This document shows, one piece after another, positions 14,219 to 19,554 of a stretch of DNA of 19,554 bases. The first letter of the stretch is position 1. Each line of letters starts with the position of its first letter. Both the position numbers and the translations under genes were made by a program. This DNA is from DASZHJ01 sp035507155 (GTDB taxonomy: Bacteria; Pseudomonadota; Alphaproteobacteria; ATCC43930; CGMCC-115725). The DNA lies in NCBI GenBank assembly GCA_035507155.1, contig DATJOK010000274.1, forward strand, positions 1 through 19,554, written 5' to 3'. A model generated the notes under the pieces. It searched no databases. It saw only the letters and a list, made by a program, of their open reading frames with translations, and was not told where the DNA came from.

Positions 14219-14679
14219 TGCTTCGCCTCCTGGCCCGGCGGGTGCTCGCCCTGCCAGTGGCCGGACCGCTTCAGCGCCTCGGCCACCTCGGGCGGCATGT
14301 AGCGCTCGTCGTGCTTGGCGAGCACGCTGTCGGCGTGGAAGACGCCGTTCTTGCCGAGCGCGCCTTCCGCCACCACGCCCTGGCCCTCGCGGAAGAGATC
14401 GGGCAGCAGGCCCGTGTAGGTGACCGGCACTGCGTGGTTGCCGTCGGTGACGCGGAAGTCGACGGTGCTGCCATTGGCCTCGCGCTTGACGCTGCCGGCT
14501 TCCACCAGCCCGCCGATGCGCAGGCGCCGGCCTTCGGGAGCATGCTTCATCGCGATATCCGTCGGCGTCATGAAGAAGACGAGGTTGTCGTTGAAGGCGG
14601 CGAGCACCAGCGCAGTGGCGACGCCGAGCATGCCGAGCCCGATCAGCACCACCAGCAGCCGCCGGCGCTTGCGTGTCAT
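14215..14679 (-). CDS. ccmE: Heme chaperone CcmE
   Basis: 154-residue protein with one N-terminal anchor (RRRLLVVLIGLGMLGVATALVL) and a periplasmic OB-fold. Heme binds covalently at H123 in VLAKHDERYMPP, with the conserved tyrosine Y127 just after it; both are intact. LRIGGLVEAGSV and DFRVTDG are the family's first strands. A longer frame begins at 14730, but the ATG at 14679 overlaps the ccmD stop (ATGA) and gives the normal family length. Confidence 0.95.
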   Translation of the reverse strand: MTRKRRRLLVVLIGLGMLGVATALVLAAFNDNLVFFMTPTDIAMKHAPEGRRLRIGGLVEAGSVKREANGSTVDFRVTDGNHAVPVTYTGLLPDLFREGQGVVAEGALGKNGVFHADSVLAKHDERYMPPEVAEALKRSGHWQGEHPPGQEAKQ

Positions 14680-14864
14680 CGCCTGGCGGATCTGCGCCGG
14701 CCGTGCCCGGCGGCTTCGAGGGCGGCCCAAAGCCGCTGCTGCCGCCGCCAGCCGGCCACCGATGCGATCGCCATGCCGGCGAGCACGATCACCGCGACGC
14801 CGTAGGCCGGCCAGACGAAGCGGGCGTAGCCGCCCATCTCCAGGTAATGCGCAATCGTGTCCAT
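14676..14864 (-). CDS. ccmD: Heme exporter accessory protein CcmD
   Basis: 62-residue small membrane protein, easily missed. It starts MDTIAHYLEMGGYARFVWPA, the standard CcmD opening. One membrane helix (YGVAVIVLAGMAIASVAGW) and a basic cytoplasmic tail with RRQQRLWAALE follow. CcmD stabilises the CcmABC complex and is needed to release holo-CcmE. Its ATG shares one base with the ccmC stop (TAATG) and its stop overlaps the ccmE start, which supports the call despite its length. Confidence 0.92.
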   Translation of the reverse strand: MDTIAHYLEMGGYARFVWPAYGVAVIVLAGMAIASVAGWRRQQRLWAALEAAGHGRRRSARR

Positions 14865-15625
14865 TATGGCACCGACTCCGCGGCGGCGCGCTCGGGAGCG
14901 GGCTCTATCGTCTCGATCTCGCCCATGCGCGCGGCGCGCACGCGGCTGGCGACGATCGCGGTGCGCATGCGCAGCATCAGCGCCCAGGAGAAATAGAGCA
15001 TGAACCCCACCGCCATGATGAGGAGCGGGATCAGCATCGAGCGGTCGATGGTGGGTCCGCCCATGCGGAAGACGCTTGCCGGCTGATGGAGCGTGTTCCA
15101 CCAGTCGACGGAGAACTTGATGATCGGCAGGTTGACCACGCCGACCAGCGCCAGCACCGCGCCGGCGCGGGCGCCGCGCGTCGGATCGTCGAAGGCGTTC
15201 ACCAGGGCGATGTAGCCGAGATAGAGGAAGAACAGCACCAGCACCGAGGTGAGCCGCGCGTCCCATACCCACCAGGTGCCCCACATGGGCTCGCCCCAGA
15301 GCGAGCCGGTGACAAGACAGAGGAGGGTGAAGCCGGCGCCGAGTGGTGCTGCCGATTGCGCCGCGATGTCGGCGAGGGGATGCCGCCAGATCAGCGCCAC
15401 CGCGCTCGCGAGCGCCATCAGAGCGTAGACGAAGCTCGCCATCCAGGCGGAGGGCACATGGATGAACATGATCCTGACCGCCTCGCCCTGCTGATAGTCG
15501 GGGGGCGCCACGAAGAGAGCGAGGTAGAGACCCACCAGCAGCGTGATCGCGGCGAGCCCGCCGCACCAGGGCATGAGCGCGCTGGAGAGGCGCATGAACC
15601 GGGCGGGGTTGGCGAAACGGTGCAT
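14864..15625 (-). CDS. ccmC: Heme exporter/handling protein CcmC
   Basis: 253-residue six-helix membrane protein that presents heme to CcmE. The WWD domain reads LWGEPMWGTWWVWDARLTS (109-127). The two heme-ligating periplasmic histidines are H56 in MFIHVPSAW and H180 in WWNTLHQPAS. The C-terminal tail is rich in acidic and alanine residues. It begins 168 bases after the end of ccmB, the only real gap in the operon, so it may have an additional promoter. Confidence 0.96.
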   Translation of the reverse strand: MHRFANPARFMRLSSALMPWCGGLAAITLLVGLYLALFVAPPDYQQGEAVRIMFIHVPSAWMASFVYALMALASAVALIWRHPLADIAAQSAAPLGAGFTLLCLVTGSLWGEPMWGTWWVWDARLTSVLVLFFLYLGYIALVNAFDDPTRGARAGAVLALVGVVNLPIIKFSVDWWNTLHQPASVFRMGGPTIDRSMLIPLLIMAVGFMLYFSWALMLRMRTAIVASRVRAARMGEIETIEPAPERAAAESVP

Positions 15626-15721
15626 GGCAGGGTTTTAGCCCAATTCCGGCGTCAGGGGCACGGGGTCGTTCGATGGTCGCGGCACAGGTCACGGGGTCAG
15701 GCGAATCTTGCCGTCCGCTTG

Positions 15722-15742
15722 CCGATCCTGCGGTTGGATCGG
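15722..15742. repeat. Perfect inverted repeat in the ccmB-ccmC gap
   Basis: CCGATCC (15722-15728) and GGATCGG (15736-15742) flank a 7-base loop, about midway through the 168-base gap. No T-tract follows on either strand, so it is not a standard terminator. It could be a regulator site or an RNA processing or stability hairpin within the operon. Confidence 0.45.
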
Positions 15743-15793
15743 TGCATACTCCCGATTCCCAGCGGCAACCGGTTACAAAACCGTTATCGAGCC

Positions 15794-16459
15794 TCACTCC
15801 AGCGCCGGCCGCAGCGCCGCGCTGGCGGCCCACGGCGCCAGCGGCAGTGCCGCCACCAGGAACGCCGCCAGGATCAACAAATGGGGTCGAATCGCCAGCC
15901 CCGCAACTGCCTGATCGACGGCCGCGACACCGAAGATCAGCACCGGGATATAGAGCGGCAGCACCAGCAGCGACAGCAGCACCCCGGCGCGCCTGGCGCC
16001 GAGCGACAGCGCCGCCCCCACCGCCCCCACCAGGCTGAGGCTCGGCGTGCCGAGCGCCATCCCCAGCATCAACGGTCCGTAGCCAGCCCCGTCCAGGTGC
16101 AGGAGCGCTGCCAGCAGCGGCGCCACCAGCACCAGCGGCACGCCGGTGGTGAGCCAATGCGCGAGGCACTTCGCCAGCACCAGCGCCGCGAGCGGCAGCG
16201 GCGTCAGCGCCATCGCCTCGAGGCTGCCGTCCTCGAAATCCTGCTGGAACAGGCGATCGAGGGAAAGGAGCGCCGCCAGCAGCGCGGTCACCCAGACGAT
16301 GCCGGCGGCGATCCGCGAGAGCAGCTGCAGCTCCGGCCCGACGCCGAAGGGGAACATCGTCACCGCCAGCACGAAGAAGGCGATCACCAGCGCGGCGTCG
16401 CTGCCCTGGCGCAGCGCCAGGCGGAGGTCGCGGCCGACCACGGCGAGAAACGCGCTCAC
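15794..16459 (-). CDS. ccmB: Heme exporter membrane subunit CcmB
   Basis: 221-residue ABC-transporter membrane subunit with six hydrophobic segments. Family-typical stretches are FPFGVGPELQLL, the GIVWVTALLAALLSLDRLFQ segment, the DFEDGSLEAMALTPLPL block (about 74-90), and LPLYIPVLIFG in the C-terminal half. It forms CcmA2-CcmB-CcmC-CcmD and helps release heme-loaded CcmE. The start is a GTG overlapping the ccmA stop (GTGA). Confidence 0.95.
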   Translation of the reverse strand: MSAFLAVVGRDLRLALRQGSDAALVIAFFVLAVTMFPFGVGPELQLLSRIAAGIVWVTALLAALLSLDRLFQQDFEDGSLEAMALTPLPLAALVLAKCLAHWLTTGVPLVLVAPLLAALLHLDGAGYGPLMLGMALGTPSLSLVGAVGAALSLGARRAGVLLSLLVLPLYIPVLIFGVAAVDQAVAGLAIRPHLLILAAFLVAALPLAPWAASAALRPALE

Positions 16460-17118
16460 GCCGCGCTCCGCCGCGGCGCGAAATCGGTGAGGGTCAGCGT
16501 CTGCGGCGCGGCTACCGGCAGCGGCAGATGCGTCGCCAGCACCACCATGCCGCCGCCGGCGCGGTGCTCGGCGATCGCCGCGCCGAGATCGGCGATCGAG
16601 GCGTCGTCGAGACCGGTGGTGGGCTCGTCGAGGAGCCAGAGCGGCGCCGGACTCGCGAGGAGCCGCGCCAGCGCCAGCCGCCGGCGCTGGCCGGCGGAGA
16701 GGAAGCGGCAGGGCCAGTCGGCGAGCTCCTCGAGGTGAAACCGTGCCAGCGCCGCCGCCACGGCATCGGTGCCGCTGCCGCGAATGCGCGCCCAGAAGGA
16801 GAGCGTCTCGGTGGCGCTCAGCACCGGCTTCAGCGCGTCCTGATGGCCGATGAAGTGGAGGCGGCCGTGATGGAGCGTCGGGTCATCGGCGATGGCAGCG
16901 CCGTCCCAGGCGAGCGCGCCCAGCAGCGGCGGCGTCAGCCCCGCCATCACCCTGAGCAGACTCGACTTGCCGCTGCCATTGGCGCCGGTCAGCACCAGCG
17001 CATCGCCGGCCGCGAGCGCGAAGTCGAGATCGCGGAACACCAGCCGGTCGCCGCGCCGGCAGGCGAGGCCGGTGCCGGCGAAGCGGCGCGGGGGAGGCGA
17101 TGACGGTGGGCTCGGCAT
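16456..17118 (-). CDS. ccmA: Heme exporter ATP-binding subunit CcmA
   Basis: 220-residue ABC ATPase. It has Walker A GANGSGKS (45-52), the signature LSAGQRRRLALARLL (140-154), Walker B LWLLDEPTTGLD (160-171) and an H-loop histidine H197. GLACRRGDRLVFRDLDF (17-33) is the typical CcmA opening, so the ATG at 17118 fits the family. A much longer open frame upstream is not credible because it runs through a terminator hairpin. It energises release of holo-CcmE. It is the first gene of the ccm operon; no convincing promoter or ribosome-binding site is visible just upstream. Confidence 0.95.
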   Translation of the reverse strand: MPSPPSSPPPRRFAGTGLACRRGDRLVFRDLDFALAAGDALVLTGANGSGKSSLLRVMAGLTPPLLGALAWDGAAIADDPTLHHGRLHFIGHQDALKPVLSATETLSFWARIRGSGTDAVAAALARFHLEELADWPCRFLSAGQRRRLALARLLASPAPLWLLDEPTTGLDDASIADLGAAIAEHRAGGGMVVLATHLPLPVAAPQTLTLTDFAPRRSAA

Positions 17119-17219
17119 GAGGAGCGGGCGGGAATCCGCGAGGTCGAGGCAGGCGGCGCGGATGATGCCACGAGGCCGGCGCGCGCACCACCGGAGGCCG
17201 GTCGCTCGAGCGGTTGCGC

Positions 17220-17259
17220 AAAAGAAAGACGGCCCCGGAGGGGGAAATCCGGGGCCGTC
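17220..17259 (-). terminator. Strong intrinsic terminator (leftward) upstream of ccmA
   Basis: A perfect 12-base stem, GACGGCCCCGGA (17228-17239) with TCCGGGGCCGTC (17248-17259), closes an 8-base loop. On the leftward strand it is followed directly by TTTCTTTT (17227-17220). It ends whatever transcript comes from the right: brnTA, 187 bases away, or a separate small RNA. It isolates the ccm operon from upstream read-through. Confidence 0.85.
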
Positions 17260-17340
17260 CAGGATAAAGCGGCCGGGGGAGACCGCTTTTGCGGAGGTTG
17301 GGAGAGACAACGTTGCGTCGTCTTCCACGGCGTCGATAAG
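17220..17340 (-). ncRNA. Candidate small RNA with C/U-rich hairpin loops
   Basis: Read leftward, three hairpins follow each other: GTTG-TCTCTCC-CAAC (17311-17297), AAAGCGG-TCTCCCCCGG-CCGCTTT (17289-17266), and the terminator hairpin with loop TTTCCCCC (17259-17228). All three loops are C/U-rich and resemble anti-Shine-Dalgarno sequences, and an unpaired CCTCC sits between the first two. This layout recalls alphaproteobacterial cuckoo/alpha-r14-type small RNAs, whose loops carry CCUCCUCCC. The 5' end is unknown and no clear promoter was found, so it may instead be the 3' untranslated end of brnTA. The 5' boundary given is arbitrary. Confidence 0.4.
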
Positions 17341-17445
17341 ACACCGGGAATGCGACCGTAATTCGCTCGAATCGTGGCAAAAGGATGATTTGTCGCCGCG
17401 CGCAGATGAACGATTTTTCAGGTGATCGCGAAGCGATGATGGCGT

Positions 17446-17811
17446 TCAGGCGCGCTTGCGTTTGTTGCCGCGTGTTGCGGAAGCAGTCCGAGCTTTGCGA
17501 GCCGGCGCGCGATGGGTTGCAAAGGCGCGCAAGACCTCGTTTATCCGGGTCTGATAACCGGCGCCGCCGCGGCGGAAGAAGTCGAGCACGTCCTTGTCGA
17601 CCCGGATGCTGATGAGTTCCTTCTCCGGCGCCGGAACGAAGCGCGCGCCGGCGAACCAGGAGTCGTCGAGCAGCGGCGCGGCATCGGGATCGCGCTCGAT
17701 CGCCGCCGCGGTCTCCTCGTCGCTCTGCCGACGCAGCCGGCGCCAGTCGGTCCTATCGCCCGACGCGGTTTTTCTCGAGCGCTTGCTGGTATGCGACACG
17801 TTCTTTGCCAT
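17446..17811 (-). CDS. brnA: BrnA-family antitoxin
   Basis: 121-residue antitoxin of a type II system. The middle has the family pattern SDEETAAAIERDPDAAPLLDDSWF (30-53). The C-terminal ribbon-helix-helix DNA-binding part reads KELISIRVDKDVLDFFRRGGAGYQTRINEVLRAF (64-97). The C-terminus is a basic tail, longer than usual. BrnA neutralises BrnT and represses the shared promoter. The start at 17811 overlaps brnT by 59 bases, so translation is probably coupled; a later start is possible because the first 29 residues are basic and poorly conserved. Confidence 0.9.
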   Translation of the reverse strand: MAKNVSHTSKRSRKTASGDRTDWRRLRRQSDEETAAAIERDPDAAPLLDDSWFAGARFVPAPEKELISIRVDKDVLDFFRRGGAGYQTRINEVLRAFATHRAPARKARTASATRGNKRKRA

Positions 17812-18043
17812 TGGCTTTCCTGGCCGAGATCAGACGGCGGCTCTCGCGGCGCTCGGTGTAGACGACGACCATCACGACATCGTCAACGGCGCCCACGGCG
17901 ATGATCCGCCGCTCTCCGTAGTCCCGGCGGTCATCAACTTTCTCTAAGCGAGGGCCGTCAAAGATATGCCTCGCCGTCTCGAAGTCGATGTGGTGCTTGC
18001 AAACATTCTCGGAATTCTTTCTCTTGTCCCACTCATAGGCCAT
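17753..18043 (-). CDS. brnT: BrnT-family ribonuclease toxin
   Basis: 96-residue toxin with the RelE-like BrnT fold. It shows the expected opening YEWDKRKNSENVCKHHIDFETARHIFDGP (3-31), the central strand GERRIIAVGAVDDVVMVVVYTER and the C-terminal RRLISARKANGKERVAYQ. BrnT cleaves RNA and blocks growth until bound by BrnA. The ATG has TAGGAG nine bases upstream. The gene order toxin then antitoxin is the normal brnTA order. The local codon use is less GC-rich than the ccm genes, and the upstream region contains AT-rich stretches, which fits a mobile small module. Confidence 0.92.
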   Translation of the reverse strand: MAYEWDKRKNSENVCKHHIDFETARHIFDGPRLEKVDDRRDYGERRIIAVGAVDDVVMVVVYTERRESRRLISARKANGKERVAYQQALEKNRVGR

Positions 18044-18141
18044 GGACTCAGGCTCCTACGCGCCGGGGGCGCTCGCCGGTGAGTTGAAAGAAAAGTAATC
18101 ATTGGATGGATCTCTCGATTGATTGCGCAGCCTCGAGTTAG

Positions 18142-18181
18142 CTGCATATACCAGCGTATATACAGTCCCGCCCGGTGTCAA
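18142..18181 (-). promoter_or_regulatory. Candidate brnTA promoter with palindromic operator
   Basis: Read leftward, a perfect -35 box TTGACA lies at 18181-18176. A -10-like TATACG (18160-18155) follows after a rather short 15-base spacer. Overlapping the -10 is a near-perfect inverted repeat: CTGCATATAC (18142-18151) and GTATATACAG (18156-18165), 9 of 10 bases paired, with a 4-base spacer. Autoregulation by a ribbon-helix-helix antitoxin predicts exactly such a site. The leader to the brnT ATG would be about 100 bases. Confidence 0.55.
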
Positions 18182-18258
18182 TCCGACCGCACCAGGAGCG
18201 GTCCTTGCGTTGTCGTTGGGGAAGTCTCGGTCTTTAGAGCCTGTAGAGGCGGCTAGCG

Positions 18259-19503
18259 TCACCCGAGCTTGCGCGTGTCCTCGATCACCTTGCCGTCATT
18301 GGGGAGGCTGCCGGGCGCGGCGAGCGTCACTGCGCCGCGGAGGTTGGTGACGGCGTGCAGCGTGTCGGCGAGCCGCGCGACGAGCGCGGGGTCGCTCTCG
18401 CGGGTCTCGGCGTGGAGCGTCATCACGTCGGCGCTGGCGGCGTCGTGGCTGACGACGAGGCGCGCGCGCAGCACCTCCGGATGGCGGCGGAGGATCTCGG
18501 CGACCTCCTGCGGATGCACGAACATGCCGCGCACCTTCGTCGTCTGGTCGGCGCGGCCGAGCCAGCCCCGGATGCGGCGGTTGGTGCGGCCGCAGGGACT
18601 CAGGCCCGCCAGCACTGCGGAGAGATCGCCTGTCGCGAAGCGGATCAGCGGATAGTCCGGGTTCAGCGTCGTCACCACCACCTCGCCGACCTCGCCGTCG
18701 GGAACCGGATCGCCGGTGCCGGGCCGCACGATCTCGACGATGATGCTCTCGTCGAGGATCAGTCCTTCGCGCGCCGGGCTCTCGTAGGCGATGAGGCCCA
18801 GATCGGCGCTCGCATAGCATTGCAGCGCCTCGACGCCGTGGCTCGCCACTTCCTTCTGCACCGCCGGCGGGAACGCCTCGCCGGAGACCAGGGCCTTGCG
18901 GAGCGAGCGGAGATCGGCGCCGGTCTCGCCGCCCTTCTCCAGGATGATGCGGAGGAAGGAGGGTGTGCCGGCATAGCCCTGGGGCTTCAGGTGCTCGATG
19001 GCGCGGAGCTGCAGCTCGGTCTGGCCGGTGCCGCCGGGAATGACCGCGCAGCCCATGGCGCGCGCCGCCCCTTCCACCATCGAGCCCGCCGGCGTCAGGT
19101 GGTAGGCGAAGCAGTTGTGGATGATGTCGCCGGCGAGGAATCCGGCGGCGAAGAGCGCGCGGCCGAGGCGCCAGTAATCGGCGCGCTCGCCCTCGGGATC
19201 GAAGATCGGTCCCGGCGACATGAAGAGGCGCGCGAGCCTGCCTGCCGGCACGGCGGTGAGGCCGCCGAACGGCGGCTCGGCGCGCTGGCGCTCCGCGAGC
19301 TCGGATTTCCGCACCACCGGCAGCGCCGCGAGATCCGCCCGCGAGGTGACGGAGCGCGGGTCGATCTTCTCCAGGAGCTTGCCATAGGCCGGAGCGTTCG
19401 CCTTGGCGTGGGCCACCTGTCGCGGCAGCGCCGCCAGCAGCTGGCGCTCGCGCAGCGCCGGATCGCGGGTCTCGAGCTCGTCGTAGAAGGCATCGTGGCT
19501 CAT
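18259..19503 (-). CDS. PaaK-like (phenylacetate-CoA ligase family) adenylate-forming protein
   Basis: 414 residues. The overall pattern is that of the PaaK branch of the ANL superfamily. It includes an N-terminal helical start, HLKPQGYAGTPSFLRIILEKG (171-191), LRSLRKALVSGEAFPPAVQ, FATGDLSAVL with D293, and the hinge GRADQTTKVRGMFVHPQEV (316-334). The normal phosphate-binding loop (SSGTTGKP in PaaK) is not recognisable: the corresponding stretch is LFMSPGPIFDPEGE (93-106). The usual GLTE motif is replaced by ASADLG (231-236). This matches a PaaK-like subgroup often named phenylacetate-CoA ligase by homology; its substrate is unknown, and phenylacetate should not be assumed. No other phenylacetate pathway genes are in view. 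The ATG at 19503 has only a weak GAGAG upstream. Confidence 0.8.
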   Translation of the reverse strand: MSHDAFYDELETRDPALRERQLLAALPRQVAHAKANAPAYGKLLEKIDPRSVTSRADLAALPVVRKSELAERQRAEPPFGGLTAVPAGRLARLFMSPGPIFDPEGERADYWRLGRALFAAGFLAGDIIHNCFAYHLTPAGSMVEGAARAMGCAVIPGGTGQTELQLRAIEHLKPQGYAGTPSFLRIILEKGGETGADLRSLRKALVSGEAFPPAVQKEVASHGVEALQCYASADLGLIAYESPAREGLILDESIIVEIVRPGTGDPVPDGEVGEVVVTTLNPDYPLIRFATGDLSAVLAGLSPCGRTNRRIRGWLGRADQTTKVRGMFVHPQEVAEILRRHPEVLRARLVVSHDAASADVMTLHAETRESDPALVARLADTLHAVTNLRGAVTLAAPGSLPNDGKVIEDTRKLG

Positions 19504-19554
19504 GGAGCTCTCGTGCGCTGCAGAACCAAAGTGCGTCCTTCGAGACGGGCGCTC

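Noticed and set aside
12230..14302. A 690-codon open frame opposite ccmE/ccmF
   Set aside because: It is antisense to unmistakable ccmF and ccmE, is made of E/R/H/G-rich low-complexity sequence, and results from the third-position GC bias. The same holds for long frames opposite the acyl-CoA ligase, rlmN and ccmI.
17119..17328. A 70-residue N-terminal extension of CcmA
   Set aside because: It would translate through the strong terminator hairpin, and the family-typical CcmA start fits the ATG at 17118.
17944..18262. Short leftward frames upstream of brnT
   Set aside because: They cover the promoter and operator region and part of brnT in another frame, with no motif.
1..19554. CRISPR arrays, insertion sequences, tRNA or rRNA genes, phage genes
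   Set aside because: No regularly spaced repeats, transposase or integrase motifs, tRNA T-loop patterns or rRNA-like segments were seen on either strand.

Overview
The window is about 19.5 kb of very GC-rich, densely coded bacterial DNA. A complete System I cytochrome c maturation operon, an IalB-family protein, a PAS_5-type protein, a TTAA-N7-TTAAC (CtrA-type) site and a BrnTA module together point to an alphaproteobacterium, probably a Rhodospirillales-like lineage. The lineage is inferred from gene content; no rRNA or other phylogenetic marker gene is present.

Left part (1-5.7 kb): rlmN (cut by the window edge), a glutathione S-transferase and an IalB-family periplasmic protein read leftward as one unit. 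A zeta-crystallin-type quinone oxidoreductase diverges from them. It converges on a leftward gene for a LapG-like periplasmic transglutaminase-like cysteine protease (BTLCP). The leader of that protease gene carries a clear class I cyclic-di-GMP (GEMM) riboswitch, whose 3' end contains the ribosome-binding site. Behind it come a DinB-family protein and a PAS-domain protein, both leftward. The PAS gene has a CtrA-type site upstream.

Middle (5.7-9.8 kb): a 520-base stretch with no credible gene, then a rightward GNAT acetyltransferase and a FadD-type acyl-CoA ligase, a leftward YCII-family protein, and a divergent LysR regulator.

Right part (9.8-17.1 kb): a leftward operon with all nine ccm genes in the order ccmA-B-C-D-E-F-G-H-I. 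Most junctions overlap by 1-4 bases. The exceptions are a 168-base gap between ccmB and ccmC and 4 bases between ccmF and ccmG. The operon exports or handles heme (CcmABCD), chaperones it (CcmE) and attaches it to apocytochrome (CcmF, G, H, I). Upstream of ccmA lies a strong leftward terminator, preceded by two further hairpins with C/U-rich loops. This is either the end of the brnTA transcript or a small RNA with anti-Shine-Dalgarno loops.

Far right (17.4-19.5 kb): a BrnT toxin/BrnA antitoxin pair with a palindromic operator-like site overlapping a candidate promoter, and a PaaK-like adenylate-forming enzyme that lacks the usual phosphate-binding loop.

The most interesting signal is the c-di-GMP riboswitch on the LapG-like protease. 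It links the second messenger of biofilm control to a protease family that elsewhere is controlled by c-di-GMP only at the protein level, through LapD. The C-rich-loop RNA candidate and the CtrA-type site ahead of the PAS gene come next.
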